Part shown: piece by piece, positions 1-10,250 of the stretch
Numbering within the stretch: the first letter of the stretch is position 1
Layout of the letters: each line of letters starts with the position of its first letter
Assembly (NCBI RefSeq): GCF_902459505.1
Contig: NC_047100.1
Coordinates: forward strand, 29,946,469-30,010,468
Source of the DNA: Geotrypetes seraphini
Taxonomy: Eukaryota > Chordata > Amphibia > Gymnophiona > Dermophiidae
Reading direction: 5' to 3'
DNA length: 64,000 bases
The notes under the pieces: model-generated
The model's database searches: none
Told to the model about the DNA's origin: nothing
Seen by the model: only the letters and a program-made list of their open reading frames with translations
Made by a program: the position numbers and the translations under genes

Positions 1-500
1 TCATCTGCGAACTTGATTATGTTACTCGTTGTTTCCTCTTCCAGGTCATTTATGAATATAATGAATAAGATTGGCCCAAGGACCAAGCCCTGGGGCACAC
101 CGCTTGTCACCTTTTCCCAGTCTGAGAACTTCTCATTTATGCTTACCCTCTGCAATCTGCTTTCCAGCCAATTCGCTATCCATCTTAGTATATCCCCCTC
201 AATTCCATGGCTTTGTAGTTTCTTCAGAAGCCTAGCGTGTGGAACCTTGTTGAACGCCTTCTGGAAGTCCAAGTATATTATATCCACTGGGTGTCCGCTA
301 TCAATATGTTTGTTCACCTTCTCAAAAAATTGAAGTAAATTCATCAGACATGACTTCCCCTTCCTGAAGCCGTGTTGACTGTCTCTCATCAGGTCATGAT
401 TTTCCATGTACTGCGCTATGCTGTCTTTGATTAGCGCTTTAACCATCTTCCCTGGAACTGACGTAAGACTCACAGGTCTATAGTTGGATTTATAGGAAGA
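1..500 (-). mobile_element. CR1-type LINE, reverse transcriptase fragment
   Basis: Read on the minus strand this encodes CR1 RT motifs in order: YRPVSLTSVPGKMVKALI, HGFRKGKSCLMNLLQFFEKV, IIYLDFQKAFNKVPH and VTSGVPQGLVLGPILFIIFI. The copy runs off the left edge of the window and its 5' side abuts an opposite-strand CR1 3' end near 510. It is interrupted and non-coding now. Confidence 0.85.
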
Positions 501-514
501 GGAATGGGCAGTAG

Positions 515-1075
515 GAACAAAGAGGTAATGATGCCCCTGTATTAGATGCTGGTGAGACCTCATTTAGAATATTTTGCACAATTCTGGAAGCCGCACCGTC
601 AAAGAGATATAAACAGGATGGAGTCGGTCCAGAGGAAGGCTACAAAAATGGTATGTGGTCTTCGTCATAAAGCGTATGGAGACAGACTTAAAGATCTCAA
701 TCTGTATACTCTGGAGGAAAGGCAGGAGAGGAGAGATATAATAATAACTTTATTTTTATATACTGTAATACCACAAATAGTTCAGAGCGGTTAAAGTTTT
801 GAAACAAAGGCAAGCGTAAATGTGCATGAGTCGAGTCTCTTTCATTTGAAAGGAAGCTCTAGAATGGGAGGGCATAGGATGAAGTTAAGAGGCTCTGGAG
901 TAATCTAAAGGGTAGTAGATGTGTGGAACAGTCTCCCGGAAGAGGTGGTGGAAACGGAGACTGTGTCTGAATTCAAGAGGGTCTGGGATATAGAAAGAGA
1001 TAATGGTTACTGCGGATGGGCAGACTAGATGGGCCATTTGGCCTTTATCTGCCATCATGTTTCTATATAAAGGAA
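515..1075 (+). mobile_element. CR1-type LINE 3' end
   Basis: The C-terminal CR1 ORF2 words MLVRPHLEYFAQFW, VQRKATKMVCGLRHKAY and LYTLEERQERRDI are readable. They are followed by the conserved 3' segment (GGGCAGACTAGATGGGCC and CCTTTATCTGCCATCATG) and the short TTTCTAT-rich terminus. It is 5'-truncated, as is usual for CR1. Confidence 0.85.
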
Positions 1076-1150
1076 GTTGAGACCATTACTACTACATTAA
1101 ATAGCCAGTCCCTGCTCAGAAGAGCTTACAATCTAACTTGGACAGATAAA
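1076..1150 (+). repeat. LINE 3' tail fragment
   Basis: The phrase GTCCCTGCTCAGAAGAGCTT with CAATCTAACTTGGACAG recurs at 25330-25365 and is a typical end of an L2/Jockey-type LINE. Only about 75 bp survives. Confidence 0.5.
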
Positions 1151-1470
1151 CATGACATAGAAGGTTGGGGATGCAGAACCTAAGGAGAGTTAAAAATGGA
1201 AAGCAGTCTCAAAGAGGTGAACTTTTAACCTGTACTTGACCATGTGTGTTATCTGTATATCAGTAAGGACTGAAAGCAGAGCCATGTGTGAAAATCAGCT
1301 CAGCTGTAGGGTTAACCCTGCCTTCAGCATCTAGCCACCTAATGCCCTACTTAGGCAGCTAGAACAATAAGACAACACAGAAGGCAGATGCAAATGGGAT
1401 GACTGAGTGAGAAAAATGGTTCTTTTCCGATAACAGCTTCTATTTTTATTTTTTCCCTGGTCTTCTATAG

Positions 1471-1624
1471 AACCGGATGCATGAGAGTTTACATCTGTTC
1501 AACAGCATCTGTAACCATCGTTACTTCGCTACTACATCCATCGTACTCTTTCTGAACAAAAAAGATGTCTTCACAGAGAAGATCAAGAAGGCTCACCTTA
1601 GTATGTGCTTTCCTGATTATGATG
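1471..1624 (+). CDS. GNAT1: GNAT1 penultimate coding exon (rod transducin alpha)
   Basis: This exon encodes part of the G-protein alpha subunit that couples rhodopsin to cGMP phosphodiesterase in rod outer segments. It reads [19 protein letters not shown], then [14 protein letters not shown] and ends [11 protein letters not shown]. It contains the guanine-ring-binding NKKD motif. A polypyrimidine tract and AG precede it (acceptor at 1469-1470) and a GTAAGT donor follows at 1625. Its length of 154 bp is what Galpha genes use for this exon, and it ends one base into a Gly codon that the exon at 8286 completes. Together the two exons fit GNAT1 better than GNAT2: they read [23 protein letters not shown] where I recall cone GNAT2 having NNSYDDAGNYIKSQF. 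Upstream exons lie outside the window. The paralogue call rests on remembered sequences. Confidence 0.88.
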
Positions 1625-1916
1625 GTAAGTCTCCAAAGCAGGACATTTACTCCACTGCAACATTTTGTCTTGCACCCAGGCTTATCTTTAACTTTCTTTA
1701 TCAAAAATATCAGTCATTTGATTTAAACAATTTATCAAAAGTACTTAGCTTGTACTGAAAATGCTGAATGTTCAATGTAATCAACTGTCCATTGCCTTTG
1801 AAGGCTCGCTCGCATTTCGCTTTTGCTGCATCATGCCATCAAATATCGAACTAGTGGTCTAAAAGATAATAAATAAATAAATTTTTCATTCCTAACCTGT
1901 TAAATCACTCTTTTTC

Positions 1917-2463
1917 ACATAAGAATTGCCGCTGCAGGGTCAGACCAGTGGTCCATCGTGCCCAGCAGTCTGCTCAGGCGGTGGCCCACAGGTCAAAGAC
2001 CAGTGCTTTAAATGAATCCAGCCTCACCTGCGTACGTTCCAGTTTAGAATGAACTTGTCCAACTTTGTCTTGAATCCCTGGAACGTGCTTTCCCCTATGA
2101 CAGACTCCGGAAGAGCATTCCAGTTTTCTACCACTCTCTGGGTAAAGAAGAACTTCCTTACGCTTGTATGGAATCTATCACCCTCAGAGAGGGTAAACAA
2201 TCTCTCTTTCTCTACAAGGTCAATTCCCTTCAATATCTTGAATGTTTCGATCATGTCCCCTCTCAGTCTCCTCTTTTCAAGGGAACAGAGGCCCAGTTTC
2301 TCTAGCTTCTCATTCTACTGCAATTCTTCCAGTCCATTAACCATTTTTGTCGCTCTTTTCTGGATCCTTTCGAGTAGTACTATATCCTTTTCATATACAG
2401 CGACCAGTGTTTGATGCAGTATTCCAGGAGGGGGTGCACCATGGCCCAGTACAGCGGCATGAT
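1917..2463 (-). mobile_element. CR1-type LINE 3' end
   Basis: On the minus strand the ORF2 C-terminus reads ATKMVNGLEEL then MIETFKILKGIDLVEKERLF and FHTSVRKFFFTQRVVENWN. The + strand begins with the family 3' terminus AAGAATTGCCGCTGCAGGGT. The same 3' module recurs at 9658, 30416 and 31468, so this is an abundant subfamily. The 5' truncation abuts a PLE endonuclease fragment at about 2464. Confidence 0.85.
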
Positions 2464-3305
2464 ACCTGAATATCCATTCTTGTTCTCTTTTTAACAGAGC
2501 CAACTTTCTATCTCCTCCTCTTTCATTAGGTGGCATACTACTCCTGTGTTCGCCAAACTTTACTCGTAATGGTAGTGGTTTGTTCTCTCTATACATTTTA
2601 TCAGATAAACCACATATGTTGTATCACATGAGGTTTTGTGTCTTAATCTGAAGGTATTATGAATTTGAGGATCTCCGAAACTCTTTACCTGTTCTTCAGT
2701 TTAATCACAAGTTTTACATTTACCACACTTTAAGTGGCTCCCCTCAGTAAACTTCCTTGTGTTTGTCATCGACACATCTGCTAGACATAGAATTTCTTTT
2801 AGATTCTGATTTCTGGTATATATAGGTAGTAGTTGCATTAAAGACCAATGCTAACGCAATATTTTTGCAGCTCTGCCAATCCCATTTCCAAACTTCAAAA
2901 CACAAGTAGGGCTCCATGCAATCTGCTCCCTTTCTGAGTTTTGAAACAACAATTCTGTTTACATATTTTGCTCTAGTTGGATATCCTTGTGTTAACAATT
3001 TGCCTTTCAGCTCTTCTGCTTGCTTCTTATAAGTCTCTATAGTGGAACAATTACGTCTGTATCTCAAAAATTGAGACAACGGAAGGCTTTCTTTTAATGT
3101 CACAGGATGACAACTTCCAAAGTGTAAAAAAGTATTGTGGTCTGTAACATTATGAAAAACACATTTCAAACCCATTTGCTTGTTTGGTGATGATCAAATC
3201 CAAAAACCCAATTTTTTCAGAATCACTTTCCATATTAAATTGAATGTTCAGATGTCTAGTTTTTAACCACTCAATGCTTGTCTTCATTTCAAATAGACAT
3301 GGCTG
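2464..3305 (-). mobile_element. Penelope-like element fragment (RT C-terminus and GIY-YIG end)
   Basis: On the minus strand, words of the PLE RT thumb region occur in order: EKIGFLDLIITKQANG, HFGSCHPVTLKESLP and LSQFLRYRRNCSTIETYKKQ. Further downstream KPLPLRVKFGEHRSSM and LLKREQEWIFRY match the end of a GIY-YIG endonuclease domain. Frame changes and gaps between these blocks show decay. The N-terminal RT with its catalytic YxDD is absent and the 3' side is cut by the CR1 at 1917-2463. Confidence 0.75.
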
Positions 3306-3870
3306 CTGTACCGACTGTGGCAAGGGAATCTCCCTGCCGCAATCAGTTTAGTGGCCACAGAAGGGAACCCTCCCCCCCCCCCAGTGAAGTCAGTTAGCAG
3401 GAGGGATGCCCACTCCCTCCTGCTGAAAACCCTGAAGCTTCCCCCCCCCGAATGTCCATGGCAGGAAGAGAGCTCAATTCCTCCTGCCGCAATGGCGAAC
3501 CCTCCCGAAACAGTCCAAGGCAGGAGGGAAGCACACTCCCTCATGCTGCTGGCCCCATCATCCCCTGAACTCCACCAAATACTCCCTGACTCCACCCCAA
3601 AACTCCCCAACTCCACTCCGACACCCCCAATATCCCCTTGCCACTCCCAATCCCCCCAAATGCCACCTGTACCTTTATCTGTTGGACAGCAAGAGGGATG
3701 CCCACTCCCTCCTGCTGGCAGTCCCGCCACTGCAAAATGGGATGCACTGAGAAGTGGCCTAAGGCCTTGATTGGCTCAGATGACTAAGGCCTCTCCCATA
3801 GGAGAGTCTAGGATGCACTGGGTGTGGCCTAAGACTCCAATCGGCCAGATACCAAAAGCCCATCCCATGG
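3306..3870. repeat. GC-rich interspersed repeat with short inverted units
   Basis: No gene is seen. The words GCAGGAGGGATGCCCACTCC and CTCCCTCCTGCTG recur near 3399-3425, 3519-3545 and 3688-3716, often as back-to-back complements. Poly-C runs occur at about 3372 and 3444. The end carries two similar blocks, CACTGAGAAGTGGCCTAAGG and CACTGGGTGTGGCCTAAGAC. This looks like the GC-rich body of an unclassified transposable element. Confidence 0.4.
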
Positions 3871-4060
3871 GTGTCATACCGGGGTACAAATTTTATTGCA
3901 GTGGATCAAATTGGTGGAAGTGTAGCATTATATGTTAAGGAGTGCCTTGAATGGAATGGACTGAAAAATTTTACAAGAGCAGAAACACACCTTGGAATTC
4001 CTTTGGGTAGAAATTCCATTTGTAAGGGGGAAAAAGATAGTGATAGTGATTCCACCTAAC
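3871..4060 (+). mobile_element. LINE endonuclease fragment (CR1-like)
   Basis: The readable words GGSVALYVKECLEWNGL and AETHLGIPLGRNSI resemble the endonuclease domain of CR1-type ORF2 (GGVALYV motif). Only about 60 codons are left. Confidence 0.5.
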
Positions 4061-4772
4061 CAGAATGAACAGATAGCTGCTAAAATGTTATCAGAGATCT
4101 CTGCTTGTTGTTATGGAACAAGTACAACAGCGGTTGGAAACGTCGCGGATTACCAGCCTGTGAGAAGTCACTGAAGGACAGACCAAAGTTGCAACAAGCT
4201 AAGTTTTGGGTTTCAAATTTGATGCTGGCTTTGAGGGCGATTAGCCTGCACTGTGTTACTGCACTGGCATTTTTTGGAGACTTTAAATAAAGAACAGTTG
4301 TTTTCTTGGAAGATTTTTTGGTGGCCATATGAAGCTTAACTGAGGCCTTTTCTCTCCCATTTTTTTGAGTCTCCCAGACAGTTGCCTATTAGTAGTGCTT
4401 AGAGCATGTACATGGTGTTAGACTAATCTCCCAGATGAAGACGGCACAGCTGATTTTAAATGGAAGTAAAGTGGGAGGCTTCCAGCATTGCGTAGGCAGG
4501 AACCAATCCCAGGAGAGCTTACTTACAACACAGAATTGTCTGAAAAATAAACCAACCAAAATCAAAAATTGCATGAGAAGAATGCACAACACTCTATGTG
4601 CTGATTCAGCCCAGTGGGCCAAAGTGTTCAGATAATTGATCCACCACTGTTCATGTTGGTAGAGGGTGAGTTTCACATTCCCTCTCCGATCCGTGGTAGG
4701 AATATGTTGCAGCACACAACACCAAAACTCCTTAACAAAAGAGTGGGTTTTTGCCACACAATGCATACTCGC
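4061..4772. other. Unassigned, probably transposon-derived stretch
   Basis: A minus-strand frame at 4389-4799 is open for 136 codons, but I could not assign its wording (for example FWCCVLQHIPTTDRRGNVKL) to a family. It may be a decayed LINE or PLE-linked segment. No host exon signal is visible. Confidence 0.3.
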
Positions 4773-4929
4773 TAAATAGCAAGATAAAGACTGACTCACT
4801 CAGTAAAGCCAACATATGAGAAGGACAAGCACTACTGTCTCAAAGCTCAGAGACTTGTAACTCTGAAGAGGGGAAGATAATCCTCTCTTAGGAAAAGAGT
4901 TTTGCATCCAATCATGGCTAGAAATGCAG
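4773..4929 (+). repeat. Left arm of a perfect 157-bp inverted repeat flanking a PLE
   Basis: By eye this is identical to the reverse complement of 6526-6682 over all 157 bases. The arms lie immediately outside the PLE body (4930-6525). The right arm contains the end of the older PLE at 6526-7420, so the left arm is an inverted copy of that target sequence. Confidence 0.85.
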
Positions 4930-6525
4930 TAAGGGCAAGTCCAACTCAAGAAGGCAACTGTTTGTAATGCTTTCAATGCTAATATATAAGTTGATTCGTT
5001 TTTTTGAAAAAAATTACAATAGGAGATTGCATTCAGGTTGTACAGAAAGTGAACTTATCTTGTAAGCATAAAGCTATATTCAGGGTCCCGACGCGGCCCC
5101 GTTTCGGCATCTGCTTCAGGAGACCCCGCCACACACACAAAATGCTTGCAAAAGAATCACACTAATAAAGGTGTTCAAACTGCGGTCTGAAATACAAAAA
5201 CCAAAAACAAAATGAAATGCTACAGATACAGACGCAGACACTCAAAAAGCTACTGAACCTGTGCAGATTTCATAAAAATTAGCAGCTGAAACGCATGAAA
5301 GGCACATAAATCATACATACCGGTCAAACAATAGAAAAATTCTGTGCAACAAGGAACGCCGCCTCCCGCTCCGATATTTAAAAGCAGGAGGGGGAGGGGT
5401 GCCCCGTGCGCACGGATGTGATGACGTCATCGATTCACAGCTGATGCATAAAAAAGTACTGTCAAACGTACAACACGACCAGGTGTTGTCAAAGAAAAGC
5501 AGCCCATTCAATTTCGCCATTGAGGCCGTGTGGATGCAGAGTGTTCAGATTAAAGATCCATTTCTGTTCTCTCCTCCACAAATGTCGAGCGATGTCACCA
5601 CCCCTGGGGCACTCTATACTGTCCAAAACTGTGAAAGTCAGATCTTCCAATGCATGGTGTGCTTGTTGCCAGTGTTGAACCAGGGGGGCCTCCTGCACCC
5701 CTGTTCGAATGCGACTCATGTGCTCCCCAATCCGTAGTTTTAATTGACGTGTAGTACATCCAACATACACCAATTGACACGGGCACGAAATTGCATACAC
5801 TACATGATGTGAGTTACAGTTAGTGCTGAAATGAGTGTACTTCAACTGAGGAGGAAGTGACATTTGATGTATTGATACGCTGAACAAACATACCTTGCAA
5901 TGTCCACACGGAGAATGATGTCCCAGAGGAGATAGCTGAGAGGGTTGACTCAAAAATTGAGAGTGGGTCAATCTCTGTTTAAGATTCGTGGCTTTAGAGA
6001 ACGCAAACATGGGAATCTCATGAAAGGCCTCATGGAACTGCAAAATGGGCCAGTGGCTTTTGATGATCTTCTTGATGTGGAACGCATGAATGGAATATGG
6101 TAAAACACACACCAGAGGACGTGATGAAGGAGCAGGATGTGACTGTAACAGTAAAGAGCGATTGGCGTACAAGCCTCTCTTGTAGGCCTTCTTAAGAACT
6201 GTTGGTGGATAACCCTTCTGTAAAAATCTGTTCCTGACCTCTTCAGCCCTGTACACATATTCTTCCACTGACGAACATAATCTCCTGAGACGCAAGAACT
6301 GTCCAGTGGGAATGTTGTCTCTTAAGTGCTTAGGATGGAAACTGTCGTACTGGAGTAAATTATTTCTGTCCGTGGGTTTACGATAGATGGATGTCTGAAA
6401 AGTACCCTGATGTAGAACAACAGTGATATCCAGAAAAGCAACCTGATAACAGTCTCTGGTCATGGTAAACTGAAGATTCGAATCGCATTTGTTAAGCCAA
6501 TCAAAAAATGATAGTAGTTCAAGCT
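4930..6525 (-). mobile_element. Penelope-like element, 5'-truncated, young
   Basis: The body holds an open frame for the RT C-terminus and GIY-YIG nuclease (5489-6553), then a 3' region with a hammerhead-like fold (5083-5122). Truncation falls just after where the RT catalytic YxDD would lie, typical of PLE insertions. It is bounded on both sides by arms of a perfect 157-bp inverted repeat. Confidence 0.8.
5083..5122 (-). ncRNA. Degenerate hammerhead-ribozyme-like motif in PLE 3' region
   Basis: On the minus strand GGTCTC-CTGAAG is followed by CCGAAAC and then GCGTC-GGGACC. GGTCTC and GGGACC can form stem I (one U-G pair), and the A...U closing pair and GTC cleavage triplet are present. The CUGANGA box is imperfect, so it is probably inactive. 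PLEs are known to carry hammerheads. Confidence 0.45.
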
Positions 6526-6553
6526 CTGCATTTCTAGCCATGATTGGATGCAA
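5489..6553 (-). CDS. PLE reverse transcriptase C-terminus with GIY-YIG endonuclease (partial)
   Basis: A 354-codon open frame. Residues 10-110 carry the RT palm/thumb end (LLSFFDWLNKCDSN, QVAFLDITVVLHQGTFQTSI, YRKPTDRNNLLQYDSFHPKH, TGQFLRLRRLC). The middle has a Cys-rich linker (GHHSPCGHCKVC). Residues about 240-330 are the GIY-YIG endonuclease: VVYAISCPCQLVYVGCTTRQ, LKLRIGEHMSRI and, near the end, RREQKWIFNL. In PLEs the RT extends the target 3' end and GIY-YIG makes the nick. The N-terminal RT with the YxDD motif is missing, and the first residues come from the inverted-repeat flank rather than the element. It is open but not autonomous. Confidence 0.85.
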   Translation of the reverse strand: MHPIMARNAELELLSFFDWLNKCDSNLQFTMTRDCYQVAFLDITVVLHQGTFQTSIYRKPTDRNNLLQYDSFHPKHLRDNIPTGQFLRLRRLCSSVEEYVYRAEEVRNRFLQKGYPPTVLKKAYKRGLYANRSLLLQSHPAPSSRPLVCVLPYSIHAFHIKKIIKSHWPILQFHEAFHEIPMFAFSKATNLKQRLTHSQFLSQPSQLSPLGHHSPCGHCKVCLFSVSIHQMSLPPQLKYTHFSTNCNSHHVVYAISCPCQLVYVGCTTRQLKLRIGEHMSRIRTGVQEAPLVQHWQQAHHALEDLTFTVLDSIECPRGGDIARHLWRREQKWIFNLNTLHPHGLNGEIEWAAFL

Positions 6554-6682
6554 AACTCTTTTCCTAAGAGAGGATTATCTTCCCCTCTTCAGAGTTACAA
6601 GTCTCTGAGCTTTGAGACAGTAGTGCTTGTCCTTCTCATATGTTGGCTTTACTGAGTGAGTCAGTCTTTATCTTGCTATTTA
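6526..6682 (-). repeat. Right arm of the perfect 157-bp inverted repeat
   Basis: This is the reverse complement of 4773-4929 without a mismatch. It includes the C-terminal codons of the older PLE frame (SKIKTDSLSKANI), so it appears to be the original target copy. Confidence 0.85.
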
Positions 6683-7420
6683 ACGTTTTTTCTGACTCTG
6701 GCTGATACATTGTCCCTGCTGTTGTGGAAACACAATGCATACTCAGCACATCAATTTCTTTCTCATGATGGATGTTAGAGCGGTGTTGGAAAATGCTAAT
6801 TTTAAATTGCCTGGCAATGTGACCAATGTACGCCAGGTCACAAGAGCACAATAAGACATACACCACCCCTACTGTCTCACAGGTGGTATAAGCTTGCAAA
6901 TTAATGCATTGTTTGCCTGGAATTTGTAAAAAGGTCCCTCCATCACATTTTCACATGCTGCACACTTTCCACACCGAAAATGTCCCACCTCACCACCCAT
7001 AGGACTCAACCACACATCCGCCCTGCACAAAACATCATTTTGATTGCAAGCTCTTGAAAAAGCAACTTTACAGTCCAATGTTTGGAGACCTGGTTTAGTC
7101 TGTAGCATGGGCCACAATTCCTTAATCTTTCTGCCCAAGCGCCGAGCTGCAGTAGAAAACTTCAATATGCAGGGGATAAGAGTATCCATTTCTTTCTTAG
7201 GCTGATAATGCAACAGTTGTTCCCGAGCACTATACCTGGCTCTCTTATAAACTGACATAACTGCGGACTTCGGATAACCCCACTCATATTTCAATTTCTC
7301 CGCTTGCTTCCCGCATTCCTCTGTAGTTTGGCAGATCCGGCGATACCAAAAAAATTGAGATGTGGGGAGATTATTTTTAAAGGATCCCGGTATGCATCTA
7401 CAGTTCAAGAAACCAAGTTA
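6683..7420 (-). mobile_element. Older Penelope-like element fragment
   Basis: On the minus strand, 6869-7408 reads FKNNLPTSQFFWYRRICQTT, KLKYEWGYPKSAVMSVYKRA and FRCGKCAACENV. The frame at 6636-6899 continues with VVYVLLCSCDLAYIGHIARQ, the GIY-YIG core. The two blocks are in different frames, so the copy is inactivated. It differs clearly in sequence from the PLE at 4930-6525, which inserted at its downstream end. Confidence 0.75.
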
Positions 7421-8285
7421 GGAAAGTTTAGAAAATTAGCAGCACAAAAGACTAGATTTAGTATGGAAGGGCTAGAGGCGGTGTTTAAAGGCTATCTCCT
7501 CTTGTATTAGTTAGCCAGAAAGGAAGAGAGCTCTTTTTTTGTTGGTTTTTCAGGAAGATGTCTAGGTTTGAAAACAAAGCAGTACACTTCTCTGTCCATA
7601 TTCGTGGTTTCTAGTTTGCTGGCTCCTCCCCCCAAATTACATCGGCTTGCATAGAGAAATCGCTGATTCCAAACGTTTATAGAGAAAATCGCCAATTCCC
7701 AGCACTTCCTTCACTGTGTTTTGCCTCTCTGTCAGGAACAGGCAGGGTCTCCCACCATGTTATTTGCGGTTTCATCATATTCACGATGGTTTTTAATAGA
7801 AAACAGCGAATAACATAAAAAGGTTATTTGCGGTTTTTCTGTATTTGCGGGTCTGTTAATCCCCTATCACAGTGAATATGGAGGGAGAAGTGTACACCAC
7901 AATACAGATATAGAATTAGCACAGTTTAACTAAGTAATTAAGAATTCAGAGAATAGATATCAGGCAGCAAACCCTGTAACCAGATTACAATTATAACAAA
8001 ATCAAAAGATCACTTATCAGACTTGTGGTTCAGGTCTTCTAATGAGAGCACATGAATGAATTACTGCAGGTAAGCTTTTCACTGTTAAGGGCCCAGGATC
8101 ATTCTGGAAGGTGGGACAGAAGGATGGGGCCTAGTAGCATGAAATTAATAAAAGGGACACAATGATGAAAGTTCACCTAGGGGACCTAATGCCCTTGCAC
8201 CGGTCCTGGGCTTCCCCAAAGTACTTTCCTAAAACCTGTCTTGCATATCTTCACTGTGCACCTTGTGATTTTGTGCTTCACACAG
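7421..8285. other. GNAT1 intron remainder with a small DNA-transposon fragment
   Basis: No gene is visible. Around 7750-7880 the words TTATTTGCGGTTTTTCTGTA and CGGGTCTGTTAATCCCCTAT look like a MITE end seen widely in vertebrates. The rest looks unique and A/T-rich up to the GNAT1 acceptor. Confidence 0.35.
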
Positions 8286-8476
8286 GACCCAACACTTATG
8301 AGGATGCTGGAAACTATATCAAAGTGCAATTCCTGGAGCTAAATATGAGGAGAGATGTGAAAGAGATCTACTCACACATGACCTGTGCGACAGACACTGA
8401 AAACGTCAAGTTTGTTTTTGATGCTGTCACAGATATCATCATAAAGGAAAACCTAAAAGACTGTGGCCTCTTCTAA
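8286..8476 (+). CDS. GNAT1: GNAT1 last coding exon with stop
   Basis: This is the terminal coding exon of transducin alpha. It follows an AG acceptor (CACAG at 8281-8285) and reads [19 protein letters not shown], then [20 protein letters not shown], and ends [13 protein letters not shown] before TAA at 8474-8476. CATDT is the guanine-binding TCAT loop. The C-terminal tail ending [10 protein letters not shown] is the receptor-contact helix; its Cys is the pertussis-toxin ADP-ribosylation site in this family. The phase matches the exon at 1471. The 6.66-kb intron between them is full of CR1 and PLE fragments. The transcript's 3' UTR should follow 8476. Confidence 0.9.
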
Positions 8477-8930
8477 CTGCATCTCCTGCACTGCCATATG
8501 CTCATCATCCTACAAGAAACCACAGAGGGCTCAGTCAACAATGGTAACGACCAGACGAAACAGAATCATGCACCTACAACGTCATACTGTGCCCTAAGAT
8601 ATACAATAGATTGCCCTCTTGCCCTTTTCAAGTCACCTAGAGCCTGTTAGATCGAAAGCCCTACTAAAATCTAGTTGCAAAATCAGAGCACATGTACCTC
8701 TGCTAAAAAGACCATAGAGATGATTAAGAATTGAAGCTAAAACCTTTTCTAAATCCTGGAAGCACACAGTTTGACATACATTGGTCTAGTGTTTGCTTGT
8801 TGTAAGATGTCCCTTATACCACTGTTTATGTAATCTACCGTGTATGTATTTTTGTAACCCATTCTGGGCTTCTGGGGAGGACAGAATATAAAACTTAATA
8901 AATAATAATTGAATAAAAAAAAAAATTAGC
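8477..8930 (+). other. GNAT1 3' UTR candidate merging into a LINE 3' tail
   Basis: The stretch after the GNAT1 stop has no coding potential. From about 8800 it has the wording of a common interspersed LINE/SINE 3' end (AACCCATTCTGGGCTTCTGG followed by an A/T-rich TAAATAAT tail). AATAAA-like hexamers near 8896-8912 could serve as poly(A) signals, but they belong to the repeat tail, so the true transcript end is unclear. Confidence 0.4.
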
Positions 8931-9657
8931 AATTTGAATTCCAACTATCAATATACTCAAATCACCAAATTGAAAAAATATTTTTTTACCTTTGTTGTCT
9001 GCCAATTTCATTTTTCTAATCATGTTGGTATCAGCCTCTAGTTTCTGCTGTCCTTGGTCTTCTCAACTTCCTTTCCTGGGTCTCCTGACCATACTTCTCC
9101 TCTCCCCCATCTCAGGCATTGATTTCTACGTCCACTTCTATGTCTTACTTCCATTTAATTTTCTCTCTCTCTGTCCACTAAGATTTAGTATACATCGTGT
9201 ACTATGTTCATACTAAATCCTACTTATTTGCACACATACTACCTGTATTGTGTTTTAAGTTGTGTTCTTAATGGGGACCAACCAGCTATCTCCTCTATGT
9301 TGCTTTATCAGTTAAAGTAGTCTGTGAAGAGGATGATCTTTATCCCTTTCTTGAACTTTCCAGTGTTCTAGTTTTAATTCCTTCAGAAGGAAGTTCCACC
9401 ACCTTGGAGCCATCACTGAGAACATTCTTCTTCTAACGCTTTTGTATTTGATTTGGTTAACAGTGATTAATGGTTTTAGAAAAGGTTTGGACAAGTTCCT
9501 GGAAAAAAAAGCCAGTCTGCTATTGAGACAGCAGCTTGCCCTGGGATCGGTAGCATGGGTTTTTGCCAGCTAGTTGTGATCTAGATTGGCTACTGTGGAA
9601 ACAGAATACTGGTCTGGATGGACAACTGGTCTGACCTTTTCTGGCTATTCTTATGAC
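8931..9657 (-). mobile_element. LINE debris (L2/Jockey-like C-terminus)
   Basis: At 9312-9494 the minus strand reads YKSVRRRMFSVMAPRWWNFL, the degenerate form of the L2-type motif AFSVAAPRLWN. The remainder (8990-9240) is T/C-rich and unassigned. Confidence 0.45.
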
Positions 9658-10250
9658 TTAGAACATAAGAATTGCCGCTGCTGGGTCAGACCAGTGGTCC
9701 ATCGTGCCCAGCAGTCCGCTCATGCAATGGCCACCATGTCAAAGACCAGTGCCTTAACTGAGACTAGCCCTATCTGCATACATTCTGGTTCAGCAGGAAC
9801 TTGTCTAACTTTGTCTTGAATCCCTGGAGGGTATTTTCTCCTATAACAGCCTCCGGAAGAGCGTTCCAGTTTTCTACCACTCTTTGGGTGAAGAACTTCC
9901 TTACGTTTGTACGGAATCTATCCCCTTTTAACTTTAGAGAGTGTTCTCTCGTTCTCTCTACCTTGGAGAGAGTGAACAACTTGTCTTTATCTACTAAGTC
10001 TATTCCCTTCATTATCTTGAATGTTTCAATTATGTCCCCTTCTCAATCACCTCTTTTCAAGGGAGAAGAGGCCCAGTTTCTCAAATCTCTCACTGTACGG
10101 CAACTCCTCCAGCCCCTTAATCATTTTAGTAGCTCTTCTCTGGACCCTTTTGAGTAGTACCTGGTCCTTCATCATGTACGGCAACCAGTGTTGGACGCAG
10201 TATTCCAGGTGAGGGCGTACCATGGCCCGGTACAGTGGCATGATAACTTT
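9658..10250 (-). mobile_element. CR1-type LINE 3' end
   Basis: Same 3' module as 1917-2463: + strand AAGAATTGCCGCTGCTGGGT near the start, and minus-strand words VVENWNALPEAVIGENTLQG, DMIKGLEELPYSERFEKL and MVRPHLEYCVQHW. 5'-truncated. Confidence 0.85.

Noticed and set aside
1489-1704. 71-codon minus frame over the GNAT1 exon
   Set aside because: Shadow of the conserved exon on the other strand.
3351-3770. 139-codon Pro-rich open frame on + and a 148-codon frame on -
   Set aside because: Composition-driven frames in a G/C-rich repeat with poly-C runs; no splice signals and no family match.
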